Shown: piece after piece, positions 1 through 12,600 of the stretch | Layout: each line of letters begins with the position of its first letter | Numbering within the stretch: position 1 is the stretch's first letter | Assembly: GCA_039720395.1 (NCBI GenBank) | Contig: CM077824.1 | Location: 21,549,630-21,613,629, forward strand | Direction of reading: 5' to 3' | Source: Liquidambar formosana | Lineage: Eukaryota > Streptophyta > Magnoliopsida > Saxifragales > Altingiaceae | DNA: 64,000 nucleotides | Notes under the pieces: model-generated | Databases searched by the model: none | What the model was told of the DNA's origin: nothing | The model's input: only the letters and a program-made list of their open reading frames with translations | Program-made: the position numbers and the translations under genes

Positions 1-771
1 GTGACTTTCTGCCCATCCTAGTGGTATGGGCTTGAAGTTGAACTATGACTAGATTTTCACAACTGCATTTGGCTTATTATCAGCACATTCAGTATATTAC
101 TAGTATATAATATTATAATGGAAAGAATAACGTTAGTGTGTGTGTGTATATATATATATATGATAAATTTATTAGAGCTAGACAAACCTTCTAAAACTTA
201 TGGCTTAAAGACTCGCAGCTTCGGCATTATGTTTGACTTTGAAGGTTATGAATTTTCTATTGAGAAATTTCATATAATTAAAAGTAAAGACATATTTTTG
301 AAAGCAAAATGGAGATTCTAAATGGTATATGATCTGTTTGGTTACTGAGAAAATTTTAGGGGGGAAAATAATAATTATATTTTTGAATATGAAGTTTCAC
401 TTTGATTGGGACTCGAGAAATGTAAAAAAATTTTATTCGACTGAGCATAATACAAATGTAAGACTACCAGGATTTTATTTTACTTTATTTTTCCTAGTTT
501 TCTTGGGAATTAAACTCTTATCAAAGAGGGAAGAGGAAAGAAAGAGGAGAGAAGAGAAGAGAAGAGAGAGAAGTGAGATGTGTTCCATGTTAACTAGGTA
601 GGGGTATTTTTTTCATAAATGGGGCAAATGGACTAAACGGGTTAAAAAAAAGTTAGTTGACTAATTGTTAATTAAGTCTTATTTGCTTAACTAATGGCCA
701 AATCCTCTTATTTTAAATTTAAAATAAAAAACAAAATTGACCAAAGTGAAAATTTTTAATTTTAAAGAATA
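1..771. other. AT-rich non-coding flank
   Basis: No gene is supported here. There is a short GT/TA microsatellite near 137-161 and a purine-rich stretch at 528-580. The short open frames are low-complexity and show no family signature. The tandem array begins at about 772. Confidence 0.5.
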
Positions 772-1138
772 GAAGGGAACAAGAGGGTCAATGTTTATAA
801 CCATAAAAAGAAAAAAATAAGAAAAAAAAACGTCTACAATAGAGAAGAGATAAGAGAGAAAAGAAATACTCGTAACTCCATAAGTACCTCATTTTCTAAA
901 ACCCATTGGTGCATTTACTTCATCTTTGTTCTTCATTTTCCTTTGAGCATATGCGTGTAAATACGCTCTCTTTGTTTAATTTAGCTTGAAAACACTAATG
1001 CATTCTTGTAAAGCCTTGGTTCATTTACCCCCAAAAACTTTTCATTTTTTGTAAAAAAAATTCTCCATTTTCCTTAATGCAGTGCACGTCTGTCACTGAT
1101 ATTATTTTTTCTTAGAAGATCTATTCCGTGTTGTGTTA

Positions 1139-1275
1139 GGGGTTGTTTGGATCTCGAAAAAGTTGAGGGAAAAGAAAGGAAAGTTTCTAAATGCTTTGGA
1201 AAAAGAACCCATTTTCAAATGACTTTCACTACTTTCTTTCATTTCCCTTGTTCTTTTGGATATCCAAAAAGAGCA
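1139..1275. mobile_element. MITE-like inverted repeat, array unit 1
   Basis: The left arm begins ggggttgtttggatctcg. The right arm, ending in gatatccaaaaagagc, is its imperfect reverse complement. The superfamily is uncertain. It probably entered the ancestral unit before the tandem duplication, because all units have it in the same place. Confidence 0.5.
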
Positions 1276-1405
1276 TTGGCGTTTCATCATAATTTCATAT
1301 AATTTAAGTTTATTGTACCACAAAAAAAAAAAAAAAAAAGACCTATTTCATCGCATGTTATTGAAACTATGAGTGACTGACCCTTGCTATGTACTTTCAT
1401 TACAG

Positions 1406-1466
1406 GTTATACAAGTTTATTTGCATTGGATGAACAAAGAGTTAAAGATATGCGCACCACGATGGG
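1406..1466 (+). other. Exon-like conserved stretch (unit 1)
   Basis: The stretch follows a tacag and ends at a gtaaat, as an internal exon would. It translates as about 20 codons (YTSLFALDEQRVKDMRTTMG). The same frame is open in unit 2 and in unit 4 (6592-6653, YSSLFALEEQRVEDMHATMG). Unit 3 has a stop in it and unit 5 a small deletion. In most units the join to the next exon-like stretch (after the T-run) would put a stop at the junction, so I cannot rebuild a coding frame. It may be a relic exon, or a non-coding transcript. The family is not recognised. Confidence 0.25.
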
Positions 1467-2413
1467 GTAAATACTGTGCTAGTCATCTTTAAAATTTTTC
1501 TCCAATTTTGGTAGTAAATTTTGCACAAATGGCACCAACATCAAACTTGACAAAGATATTATGAAAGTATAGTAATTCCAAATTTTAGGGCACAAAATAG
1601 GAAAGGCGGATTTTAAGTGGCACGGTTGTAAAAGGGGTTATGAGGTTAACATTTTTGTTTATGGTTCAATTGTAAAAGAATGTTTTAATATAGAGCAATG
1701 GCTAAAAATCCCAAAAATTTAGGTAATTTATCATTTTCTCATTTTTAAATATAACAATTATGTACTTTTTTTTTTTTTTTTGGGAGACTGCCACACATTG
1801 TGCAGGTCATTACTTGTATGTATATATTTTACACAGGTGCCATTGCTAACTGCACAAACACCTTCTTGAGAGAGAAAATTCCTGCAAAATCACACCAAAG
1901 CAGGTCAATTAGCTAACCGGTTTACATAACTATTAGGTTCCCAATATCACTGAATGTATGAAGTGGTGACATTTTTAATTCAAAAGAAAAGATACCTATA
2001 GAAGGGAACAAGAGGGTCATTGTCTATGATCATTAAAAAAAAAAAAAGAATTAAGCACTGCTAGAGAAAAGAGATAAGAGAGAAAAGGGAAATATTGGAC
2101 CCGTGATAGATAGAGAATCTACCCTCATCTCCTACTCGTAAATGCACATATCTTTATAAGTACCTCTTCTTCTAAAATCCATTGGTACATTTACTTCGTC
2201 TCTGTTCTTCATTTTCCTTCGAGTATACACGTGTAAATATTCTCTCTCTGTTTCATTTGGCTTGAAAAAACTAATACATTTTTTGCAAAACCCTGTTTAT
2301 TTACCCTAAAAAAACTTTTCATTTTTGGTAAAAAATTTCTTCATTTTCCTTAGTGTAGTGCACATCTTTCATTGATATTATTTTTTCTTAGAGGATCTAT
2401 TCTGTGTTGTGTT

Positions 2414-2551
2414 AGGGGTTGTTTGGATCTCGGAAAAGTTGAGGGAAAAGAAAGGAAAAGTTTCAAAATGCTTTGGAAAAAGAATCCATTTTTAAACAAC
2501 TTTCACCATTTTCTTTCCTCTCCCATGCTCTTTCGGATATCCAAAAAGAGC
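2414..2551. mobile_element. MITE-like inverted repeat, array unit 2
   Basis: This is the best preserved copy of the internal inverted repeat. The arms are at about 2417-2465 and 2505-2551, pairing ttggatctcggaaaagttga with the reverse complement of the segment ending ggatatccaaaaagagc. It is non-coding, and no clear target-site duplication could be read. Confidence 0.5.
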
Positions 2552-2747
2552 ATTTGCGTTTCATCATATTTTCATTATTATTTAAGTTTTATTGTACTAC
2601 AAAAAGAAAAAAAAAAGAAAAAAAAAAGACCTATTTCATCACAGGTTATTGAATGTATGAGTTACTAATCCTTGCTATATACTCTCATCACAGGTTATTC
2701 AAGTTTATTTGTATTGGAGGAGCAACAAATTGAAGATGTGCGCTATG

Positions 2748-2893
2748 ATACCCCGAATATTTATTGATTTATTTTACGTGTATATTCGGTGGAATTGTAA
2801 ACAGGTTGATAATTTTAAATATTTTTGAGGTTAGTTGGATGTTGGGAGACATTGCATTAAATTATTTTGGGTGGAAAGGATGATTAAATTGTG

Positions 2894-2933
<40 letters not shown>

Positions 2934-3932
2934 GTGGATAAAGAAGGTAAAAGAAGAAAAGAAGGAAGAAAAGTCAAATGAAGGGTTACGTGTGGAAAAA
3001 ATAAAAAGAAAGAGAAGAATTGGGAAGAGACGGATCACAGATGGCAGAGATGTGTGTGAAAAGAGAAGAAAAGAAAGAAGGAAAGAAAAAAAAGTCAAAG
3101 AAATAAATGCATTAGGTGAAGAAGAAAGAAAAGAAGAAAATATAAAGAAGAAAGAGAAAGGGAGATAGGGACGTGAGTGAGTAACAAGGGAGAAAGAGAG
3201 AAGGAGAGAAAGAAATAAATAGAAATAAGAAGAGAAGGAGAAAGAAGGAAGAGCAGAGAAGAAGCCGAGAGAGGCAGAGGGCCAACGGTCCGCCGCCGGA
3301 GCATAAGAGCTCTGATTCGATTTCTGTCAATATGGATTTTGTATTTCTTGAGCCGATCTACATGTCTACAGTTGTGGTTAATCATTTTATTCAGTTATTT
3401 TTGAGGTAGGGGGTTTAATTCTTGTACAGTGAATAATGAATATTTTGATCCGCATATTTAATGGTGATATTATTTGATGTCATAGATTATGATGATTGAT
3501 TTCATTGACAGTTGGATTATATTTGAGGTTGATGATTTGGAGTTCGTATTATTTGATTTATATATTATTTTGAACATATAAATGCTTGCATGTGATATTT
3601 GAAACATTATTTATTGTATAGAAATTGGATTTCCTATTGGATTGTTGTTTGCTCACCCCAATATATTTTCAGGTGATCATTGTTGGAGGCACGTAGTAGA
3701 ATTGGGGTCAAGATTTGGAGAAGTTATGCGTACATTTAATTTTATTTAAAGCTGACGTAATTTTATTTAATTGTTACATTTGGTTGGCCAATGTATATTA
3801 ATGAGTTTTGGATTAACCATCGCTACCCGCAGCTACGCAATACTCTGTATTTTCAAAGGGAATTTATTTTTGAAAATGTTTATTTGTACAGAGCTCATAA
3901 AAATTGTACATGTTTAATGTATATAAATTTTG
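2748..3932. mobile_element. Insertion of about 1.2 kb inside array unit 2, element type unknown
   Basis: Unit 2 follows its sisters up to about 2745 and rejoins them at about 3933 (gatattatgaaagtatgg). The intervening sequence is absent from the other four units, and about 170 bases of unit sequence are missing at the junction. It starts tgataccccgaatattt, contains a GT microsatellite and a long purine tract, and has no coding domain. A degraded solo LTR or a non-autonomous element is possible. The missing target sequence argues against a simple clean insertion. Confidence 0.5.
2905..3290 (+). repeat. GT microsatellite followed by long purine tract
   Basis: A (GT)n run at about 2905-2932 is followed by some 350 bases in which the plus strand is almost entirely A and G (gaagaaagaaaag-type sequence). 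The open frames here are low-complexity and are not genes. Confidence 0.8.
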
Positions 3933-4909
3933 ATATTATGAAAGTATGGTAATCCCAAATTTTAGAGCACAAATTAGAAAAGGCGGATTTTGAGTGTCAT
4001 AATTGTAAATATTATGAAAGTTAAAATATGAATAATTTTAACCGTTTGGGGTCAAAATGGGTTACTAGGTTAATATTTTTGTTTGTGGTTCAATTATAAA
4101 AGAAATGTTATACTATAGGGCAATGGTAAAAAATGCCGAAAATTTAGGTACTTCATCATTTTCTCATTTTTAAATACAATAATTATGTACTTTTTTTTTT
4201 CTTTTTTTTATAGTGAGATTGCCACACATCGCACAGATCACTACTTTTATGTATATATTTTACATGGGTGCTATTGCCAGCTACACAAACACCTTCCTGA
4301 TTGAGGAAACTCCTGCAAAATCACCCCAAAGTAGATTCCTTAGCTTCCCCAGAAACATTAATGATAAGAGTCACCTTTAGAGGTACACTAAAACTAAATA
4401 GCTAACCAGTTTGCATAACTATTAGGTTCCCTATATCACTAAATGTATGAAGTGGTGACATTTTTAATTTTTAATGTTAAAGAAAAGATACCTATAGAAG
4501 GGAACAAGAGGGTCATTGTCTATGACCATTAAAAAAAAAAAAAAAAAAAAAGGCTGCCAGAGAGAAGAGATAAGAGAGAAAAGGGAAACGCTAAACCCAT
4601 GATAGATAGAAAATATGCCCTCATCTTCTACTCGTGAAGGCCCATTACTCTATAAGTACCTCATCTTCTAAAATCCATTAGTACAATTACTTCGTCTCTA
4701 TTCTTCATTTTTCTTTGAGCATAAGTGTGTAAATACTATCTCTCTATTTGATTTGGCTTGAAAGCACTTATACATTTTTGTAAAAGCCTGGTTCATTTAC
4801 CCTCACAAACTTTTCATTTTTGGTATAAAAAAATTATTCCTTCTCCTTAGTGAAGTACACATTTGTCACTATTATTATTTTTTCGTAGGAGATCTGTTTT
4901 TCGTTGTGT

Positions 4910-5050
4910 TAGGGTATATTTGGATCTTGAAAAAGTTTAAGGAAAAGAAAGAAAAAGTTTCAAAATGCTTTGAAAAAAGAATCCATTTTTAAACGACTCT
5001 AACCATCTTCTTTCCTTTACCTTGCTTTTTCGGATATCCAAAAAAAAACA
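4910..5050. mobile_element. MITE-like inverted repeat, array unit 3
   Basis: Degraded copy of the inverted-repeat element seen in the other units: left arm tttggatcttgaaaaag, right arm ending cggatatccaaaaa. Confidence 0.45.
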
Positions 5051-6317
5051 TTGGCGTTTCATTATAATTTCATATTATTTAAGTTTATTGTATTACCAAA
5101 AAAAAAAAAAAAAAAAGGAACTATTTAATCACAGGTTATTCAAAGTATGAGTGACTAACCCTTACTATATGCATACTTTTATCACAAGTTATTCAAGTTT
5201 ATTTACATTGGAGGAGTAAAGAATTGAAGATGTGCGTGCCACGATGGGAGTATATACCGTGTTAGTCATCCTTAAAATTTTTCTCCAATTTTGATAGTGA
5301 ATTTTGCACAGTTGGTGCTGACATCAAACTTGACAGAGATATTATGAAAGCATGGTAATCCCAAATTTTAGGGCACACAATGGGAAATGCGGATTTTGAG
5401 TGTCACGGTTGTAAATATTGTGAAAGTTAAAATAAGAATAATTTTACTCGTTTGGTGTCAAAAGGGGTTATGAGGTTAACATTTTTGTTTATGGTTCAAT
5501 TGCAAAAGAAATATCATACTATGGGGCAATGGCTAAAAATCCCAAAAATTTAAGTAATTCATCATTTTCTCATTTTTAAATACAATAATTATGTTTTTTT
5601 TTTTTTTTAGTGAGATTGCAACACATTGCGCAGATCACTACTTGTATGTACATGGGTGCCATTGCCAATTACACAAACACCTTCCTAAGTGAAGAAACTC
5701 CTGCAAAATCACCCCAAAGCAGGTTCTTAGCTTGCTTAGAAACATTATTGAATAGAGTCACCTTCAAAAGTATACTAAGACTAATTAGCTAACTATTCTA
5801 TATAACTATTAGGTTCCCTATATCATTGAATGTATGAAGTGGTGACATTTTTAATTTTTAATTTTACAGAAAGATACCTATAGAAGGAACAAGAGGGTCA
5901 TTGTCAATGACCATTACAAAAAATAAAAATAAAAAAGAAAAAGAAAAAAGAAAAAAGGCTGCAAAAAAGAAGAGATAAGAGAGAAAAGGGACATGCTAGA
6001 CCCGTGATAGATAGAGAATCTGCCCTCATCTCCCACTTGTGAATGCCCATAACTCTATAAGTACCTCATCTTCTAAAATCCATTGGTACATTTATTTCGT
6101 CTCTGTTCTTCATTTTCCTTTGAGCATACGCGTTTAAATACTATCTCTCTGTGTATAATTTGGCTTGAAAACACCGATACATTCTTACCAAACCTTGGTT
6201 CATTTACCCCCAAAAACTTTTCATTTTTGGTAAAAAAATTTCTTCTTTTTCCTTAGTGCAGTGTACATCTGTCATTGATATTATTTTTTGCTTAAGAGAT
6301 CTATTTTGTGTTGTGTT

Positions 6318-6452
6318 AGGGGCTGTTTGGGTCTCGAAAAAGTTGAGGGAAAAGAAAGGAAAAGTTCCAAAATGCTTTGGAAAAAGAATCCATTTTTAAA
6401 CAACTTTCACCATTTTCTTTCCTTTCCCTTGTTCTTTCGGATATCCAAGAAG
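6318..6452. mobile_element. MITE-like inverted repeat, array unit 4
   Basis: Same element and same position in the unit: left arm ggggctgtttgggtctcg, right arm ttcggatatccaagaag. Confidence 0.45.
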
Positions 6453-7045
6453 AACATGGGCGTTTCATAATAATTTCATATTATTTAAGTTTATTGTTCT
6501 ACCCAAAAAAAAAAAAAAGCAAAAAAGACCTATTTCATCACAGGTTATTGAGAGTATGAGTGACTGACCCTCACATGTACTTTCATCACAGGTTATTCAA
6601 GTTTATTTGCATTGGAGGAGCAAAGAGTTGAAGATATGCATGCCACGATGGGGGTATATACCATGCTAGTAATCTTTAAAAAAATTTTCCAATTTTGGTA
6701 GTGAATTTTGCACAAATGGCGTCAACAACAAACTTGATAAAGATATTATGAAAGCGTCAACACCAAACTTGATAGAGATATTATGAAATATGGTAATCAC
6801 TAATTTTAGGGCACGAAATAGGAAAGACGGATTTTAAGGGGCATGGTTGTAAAAATTGTGAAAGATAAAATAAGAATAATTTCTCCTGTTTGGGGTCAAA
6901 AAGGGTTATAAGGTTAACATTCTTGTTTGTAGCTCAATTGTAAAAGAAATGTTATACTATAGGGAAATGGCTAAAAATCCCGAAAATTTAGGTAATTCAT
7001 CATTTTCTCATTTTTAAATATAATCATTCATCATTTTCTCCTTCT

Positions 7046-7076
<31 letters not shown>

Positions 7077-7790
7077 GAAATTGCCACACATTGCTGGTCA
7101 CTACTTGTATGTTTATATTTTTCATGGGTGCTATTGCCAACTATACAAACACCTTCCTGTGAGAGGAAACTCCCACAAAATCACCCCAAAGCAAGTCCCT
7201 TAGCTTACCCAGAAACATTATTGACCAGAGTCACCCTCAAAATTAATTATAATAAGACTAATTAGCTAACCCGTTTGTATAACTATTAGGTTCCCTGTAT
7301 CACTAAATGTATGAAGAGGTGACATTTTTAATCTTTAATTTTAAAGAAAAGATACCTATAGATTTGAAGGGAACAAGAGGGTCATTGTCTATGACCATAA
7401 ATAAATAAATAAATAAATCAAAGGCAACAAGAAAGATGAGATAAGAGAGAAATGGGACATGCTAGACCCGTGATAGATAGAGAATCTACCCTCATCTTCC
7501 ACTCATGAATGCCTATAACCCTATAACTACCTCCTTTTCTAAAATCCATTGGTACATTTACTTAATTTGTTTTTGTTCTTCATTTTCCTTTTAGCATACG
7601 CGTGTAATACTCTCTGTCTGTTTCATTTGGCTTGAAAACACTGATACATTCTTGCAAAACCTTGGTTCATTTACTGCCAAAAACTTTTCATTTTTGGTAA
7701 AAAAATTCTTCTTTTTCCTTAGTGCAGTGCACATCATGCACATCTGTCACTGATATTATTTTTTCTTGGAGATTTGTTCTGTGCTATGTT

Positions 7791-7926
7791 AGGGGCTGTT
7801 TGGATCTTAGAAAAGTTGAGGGAAAAGAAAGAAAAAGTTTCAAAATGCTTTAGAAAAAGAATCCATTTTTAAACGACTATCACCATTTTCTTTCGTTTTC
7901 CTTGCCCTTTCAGATATCCAAAAAGA
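7791..7926. mobile_element. MITE-like inverted repeat, array unit 5
   Basis: Same element in the truncated last unit: left arm ggggctgtttggatctta, right arm ttcagatatccaaaaag. Confidence 0.45.
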
Positions 7927-8678
7927 GTATTGGCGTTTCATCATAATTTCATATTATTTAAGTTTATTGTACTACCAAAAAAAAAAAAAAAAAAAAACAA
8001 AGACCTGTTTCATCACAAGTTATTGAAAGTATGAGTGACTGACTCTCGCTATGTACCTTTATCACAGGTTATTCGAGTTTATTTGCATTAGAGGAGCAAA
8101 GAAGGTGTGCACACCACGATGGAGGTATATACCGTGCAAGTCATCCTTAAAATTTTTCTCCAATTTTGATAGTGAATTTGGCATAGATGGTGCTAACATC
8201 AAACTTGACAGAGATTTTAAATATCTAATGCCAACTTGAAATTTCTTGAATTTAAGTAATAAAGACCAACATTTGTTGCAAGACTTGGTACACAAAATTT
8301 AAGAAGCGATATAAACAATGCCCTTTTGTCAATTTGATGTAGATGCTCTTTATTTTAATATTTATTTTATTTTATATTATGGGAATTCTGGGGTGGGTAG
8401 AGAGGTAAGAAGTAAGACTTGGTGCATGTTCTTCACATAAGTTGGGCGTCTTTTACTATTGGACTTTAAGTAGGAGTCCAAGTGGATGGTCTACACAAGC
8501 AAAAGTTGTCCTATTATTTAAACATTGCCGTTGGCCTAGAAGTCCAGAGATGCATGGTGTGCCCTTGGCCTACCACTTGTATTGGGTTTTCCGTGTACTC
8601 AAAAGACGTGCACACCCAAGTTGGTTGGTGTTACCCTCAGCTCTCAAGGCCGGTTTTAAGTTTTTTTTAGTTCCTAAT

Positions 8679-8834
8679 GCTATGTTCGGATAAGGAATTT
8701 TTAAATGAAATTTACTTTTGAGATAAAATTTTTAAAATTTTTATAAGGATGAGATGGACAAAATCCCTATAAAATTTTTACAAATTCTTTTTCAAAGACA
8801 AATTCCATATAGAAATTCTTTATCCAAACATAGC
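8679..8834. mobile_element. Small TIR element (MITE), about 156 bp
   Basis: The left end gctatgttcggataagg and the right end, whose reverse complement reads gctatgtttggataaag, form an imperfect terminal inverted repeat that continues inward for about 40 bases. It is non-coding and shorter than 200 bp, as expected for a MITE. The target-site duplication is not clear, so the superfamily is not assigned. Confidence 0.6.
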
Positions 8835-9179
8835 GTAAGCGAATTCTTAAAATGAGGCCTCCATACTCAAAATTTTTTTTCCTAATATCAACATAAAGTT
8901 TGTTTACACATCCTACTGATTTTAATTTCTTAAGATTTTAGAATAATAAAAAAAGTTTTTAAGAAAACTGACCGCGTTATCCACTATAAAACATCATTTT
9001 GAATACAAATATATATACATATATTCATATTCATTTGGATACAAATATATAGATACGGATACATGGACGCATATATATAATAACATAATATGAAGATACA
9101 TGCATGTACATAATCATATATCAATTCTCATTTAATTGTTTTGTTAGACGTATATGTGGCATAACATGGAGATATATGA

Positions 9180-9223
9180 CAATACTTGGCTCTGGCTCCT
9201 CCATTGTGAGGAGCCAAGTATTG
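9180..9223. repeat. Perfect 13-bp stem hairpin
   Basis: caatacttggctc at 9180-9192 is exactly complementary to gagccaagtattg at 9211-9223, with an 18-base loop. It lies about 380 bases beyond the stop codon of the minus-strand RLP, and so in or just past its 3' untranslated region. Confidence 0.6.
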
Positions 9224-9603
9224 TCCATAAAATTGGTACCACAATTGCAGATATAAATTGCCAGGTGGCCTAGTGTTAAAGGATATATACTGCCATCATG
9301 CATGTTTTTTTAGTTGAAAAAAATTATTTTGACTTTAGTACTTGCATGCCAGTTGCATTACTCCATAAACATAAATTCCTGAAGCTTTATACATCCAATA
9401 CTCCCTACATAGAAAAAAACACAAAAAACACAAAAACAAAAAACAAAAAACAAAACAAAACACTTGCAAAACGCAAAACACAAAAGAAAAAGAAATAAGA
9501 AATCTTCGAACACAAACACACACACACACACAAAAGAAAATGGTGAGGACACATACACTGATTCACTGTGTTTAGAAGGACATCTTGACTAATCAATTTC
9601 TGT

Positions 9604-12600
9604 TTATGAGTCCCTTGTTTCTCTCCTTCGACTTCTTTGTGGCCTCCTTCCAAATGTTTCCACAAACCACCCATGTTTCCTCGTGGTCACAATGTGCCCA
9701 ATAACCAACCCAACCACTAGTCCACTTCCATAACCTGCTGATATAAATATCCAATCATATCCACTTGGGAACTTCGAATTTTTGTCTTTGCCTTGTTCTG
9801 TGGTGGTTGAAGGTGGCAGTGGTGACGCCTTAGAATCTTCACATTTCTTTGTCAAAGGATCTCCACACAATTCAGAATTTCCTTCAAACGAACTGTTTGG
9901 AAATGTATCAAATTGTTGCCCTCGTGGTATAGGCCCCACGAGATGGTTATGAGAGACATTGAAGGATGCAAGAAATGTAAGCCTTGTTAGTTGTTGAGGG
10001 ATCTTACCAGAGAGCTTGTTTTGAGAAAGGGCCAATGATTCGAGCACAGTTAGGTTCTCCAAGCATGATGGGATGTGACCAGTGAGAATGTTGTTGGAAA
10101 GATTGAGCAATCGAAGGGCCTTTAGATTCCCAATGGATCCTGGAATATCTCCTTCAAATCTATTGCTTGAGAGATCAATGGCTGTGAAGACTTCTGGGAT
10201 CCTCTCATATATTGTTTGTATGCCCTTGTTTGTTATTATCATTGAGTATTTATACTTCTCATTCCATGAATAGTACGATAAACCAAACCTCTTTCGGGTC
10301 TCCATATATGTAAAGTGGTTTACGTTGACAATTTTCATGGCATTCCAATTTTCAAAGTATTCAGATGGCAACTTCCCTATAAAGCTATTGTAAGAAAGGT
10401 CAATGATGCGCAACTTGGGAAATTCAATCTTGGTTTCACTACTCCTTATTGCTCCGTGGAATTCATTGGATCACAAAATAAGAACCCTCAACTTTGGTAT
10501 GGTTCCCAACCAAGAGGGAAAGGTATCATTGATATGATTGTTTCCAAGATTAAGAATCTCAAGCATTTTACAATTGGCCAATGTTCTTGGTAGCTGCCCA
10601 TGTAATTGATTGTGACTCAAATCAATCATCCTCAATTTGCTTGCCTTCGTGTAGGTTTGAGGAATGGTACCATGAAAGTTGTTGTTTCGTAGATTCAGCA
10701 CTGACAAAGAATCACTAAAGTTTCCTAAACATTGTGGAAGTATGCCACTCAAGTTGTTATTAGACAAATCAAGTGCATAAAGAGAAGTAAGATTGCAGAT
10801 CAATGGTGGAATTCCTCCGGTCAGTGAGTTGTTTGAGACTAAATAAAATGAGGTGGCCTGTGGTGGAATTAGGAGTGATCCGTGAAGCATGTTGGATCGA
10901 AGGTCTAGAGTGTCTAGAAAAGTCCATGGAAGAACAACCGGAGGTTGGTCAAAACTTGTGAGTGAATTATGGGAGACCGAAAAATAAGTCAGAGTGTCTT
11001 TACCTATGTTCCATATCCATTTTGGTATTTTCCCTTGAATTCTGTTTCCAGAAAGATTTAAAAACTCCAGTTCATCTTGGTGTCGAAGGAAATCTGGAAA
11101 CTCATTTAAGTTGCATGTAGCCAATCCTAAAAACTTGAACTTTTGAAGAGTGGCATTTATACTGGTTTCAGTGAGCAATGATATCTTGTTATAAGACAGG
11201 TGGAGAGAAACAAGATTTTTGAGGTTAAGAATCGTGTCAAGTTCTACTGTGCCACTCAAGTTGTTATGATTTAGATGAAGACGTGTTAGATTTTGGAGTC
11301 CATATATTGATTGAGGAATCGGACCGTGCAATTTATTAAAATCAAGTATCAGATGAATTAGTTGGGTAAGGTTGGCAAGCGAAGATGGAATTTGACCAGT
11401 TAAGTGATTGGAGTTGAAATATAATATCTGAAGTTGGGTTAGGTTGCCCAGAGAAGAAGGGATGTCACCAGTGAAATTGTTCCTTGAAAGGTCAAGCCAG
11501 GTGAGTTGAGTCAGTTTACCGAGTGAAGATGGAACCGACCCAGAGAAATTGTTCCTTGAAAGGTCAAGCCCGGTGAGTTGAGTGAGTTTACCGAGTGAAG
11601 ATGGAACCGACCCATAGAAATTGCAGCCACTTATCTCCAACTCGTTCAGGGAATTGAGGTTACCAATTGAATCTGGCAGCTCGCGAGGGAAACTTATGCC
11701 GGCAAGAGCCAACACCTCGAGGGGACTGCTTTTATTGAATTCGGGCAAGTAAGTAGTCATATACCGATCCGACAGCACATAAAGCTCCTCTAGGTTCGAA
11801 CAGAGCCAACTCAGAATCCCTCCACTGAAAGTATCAAAATTGTTAAATGAAAGGTCTAGTATGGCGAGTTGAGTAAGGTTACCGAGTGAAGATGGAACCG
11901 ACCCTGAGAAATTACAACCACTGAAATCCAACCTGATTAGGGAATGGAGGTTGTCAATTGAATCTGGTAGCTTGCCAGAGAAACTAACGCTAGAAAGATC
12001 CAAGATTGTGAGGGGACTGCTTTTGTTGAATTTAGGCAAGTAACCAGCTGTCAAATCTGGATTGAACCCCACATCTAGAGTATGTAGGTTCGGTAGCTGG
12101 AAAATGCCTGTAGGGAAGTCACCATGCAATCCACAATGATGGAGATGAAGAGATGTCAAAGATGAAAAATTTGCCAGAGCACCAGGTACTTCAGAAGAAA
12201 TTTCCACATTGAATGACAGATCAATGAAAGCCAACTTAGACAACTCCGAGATTTTTGATGGGATTGGGCCAGAAAATTGGGAGAAGGAGAGGTCGAGATA
12301 TGTCAGCCTAGAAAGATGGCCAATTCTAGAGGGTATTTGGGAGTAATTGAAGTCATTATCGGCGAGATTAAGCTTTTGAAGGTGGAGCAGGCGGAAGAGA
12401 CTGCTGCTGGAGTTGATAGAACCATAGAGAAAGCTGCTACTAAGATCAAGGCCGATAACGTGACCAGTGTCGTTATCGCACTCCACACCATCCCATGAGC
12501 AACAATCACTACTCTCCTCGGTCTTCCATGATGCGGTTTTTGGATAAGCAAAAGGATCACCAGAAACATTCCGATTGTACGGATCAATCGAAAAGCTTTG

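Larger units (their letters stand above)
772..8214 (+). repeat. Five-copy degenerate tandem array (units of 1.2-1.5 kb)
   Basis: The marker gaagggaacaagagggtca recurs, with small changes, at about 772, 2001, 4497, 5883 and 7366, each time followed by the same series of blocks. These are a gatagatagagaatct block, a TATA-like ctataagtacc block, a MITE-like inverted repeat, an A-run, an exon-like stretch starting gttattcaag, a block naming the sequence aaattttagggcac, a T-run, and a stretch starting gccacacattg. Unit 2 is longer because it holds an insertion at about 2748-3932. Unit 5 stops at about 8214. The copies differ by many substitutions and small indels, so the array is not recent. Seen directly; the function is unknown. 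Confidence 0.85.
8215..9603. other. Intergenic region downstream of the first RLP
   Basis: No gene is supported. It holds a small TIR element (8679-8834), a decayed arm of the foldback family also found at 37.6 kb (about 8894-8999), a perfect short hairpin (9180-9223) and A/CA-rich simple sequence at about 9415-9535. Confidence 0.5.

Noticed and set aside
2862..3385. Long open frames across the purine tract
   Set aside because: Low-complexity K/E/R or S/F/L-rich translations of simple sequence, not genes.
9298..9674. Frames over the A-rich and CA-rich sequence behind RLP 1
   Set aside because: Simple-sequence translations without conservation.
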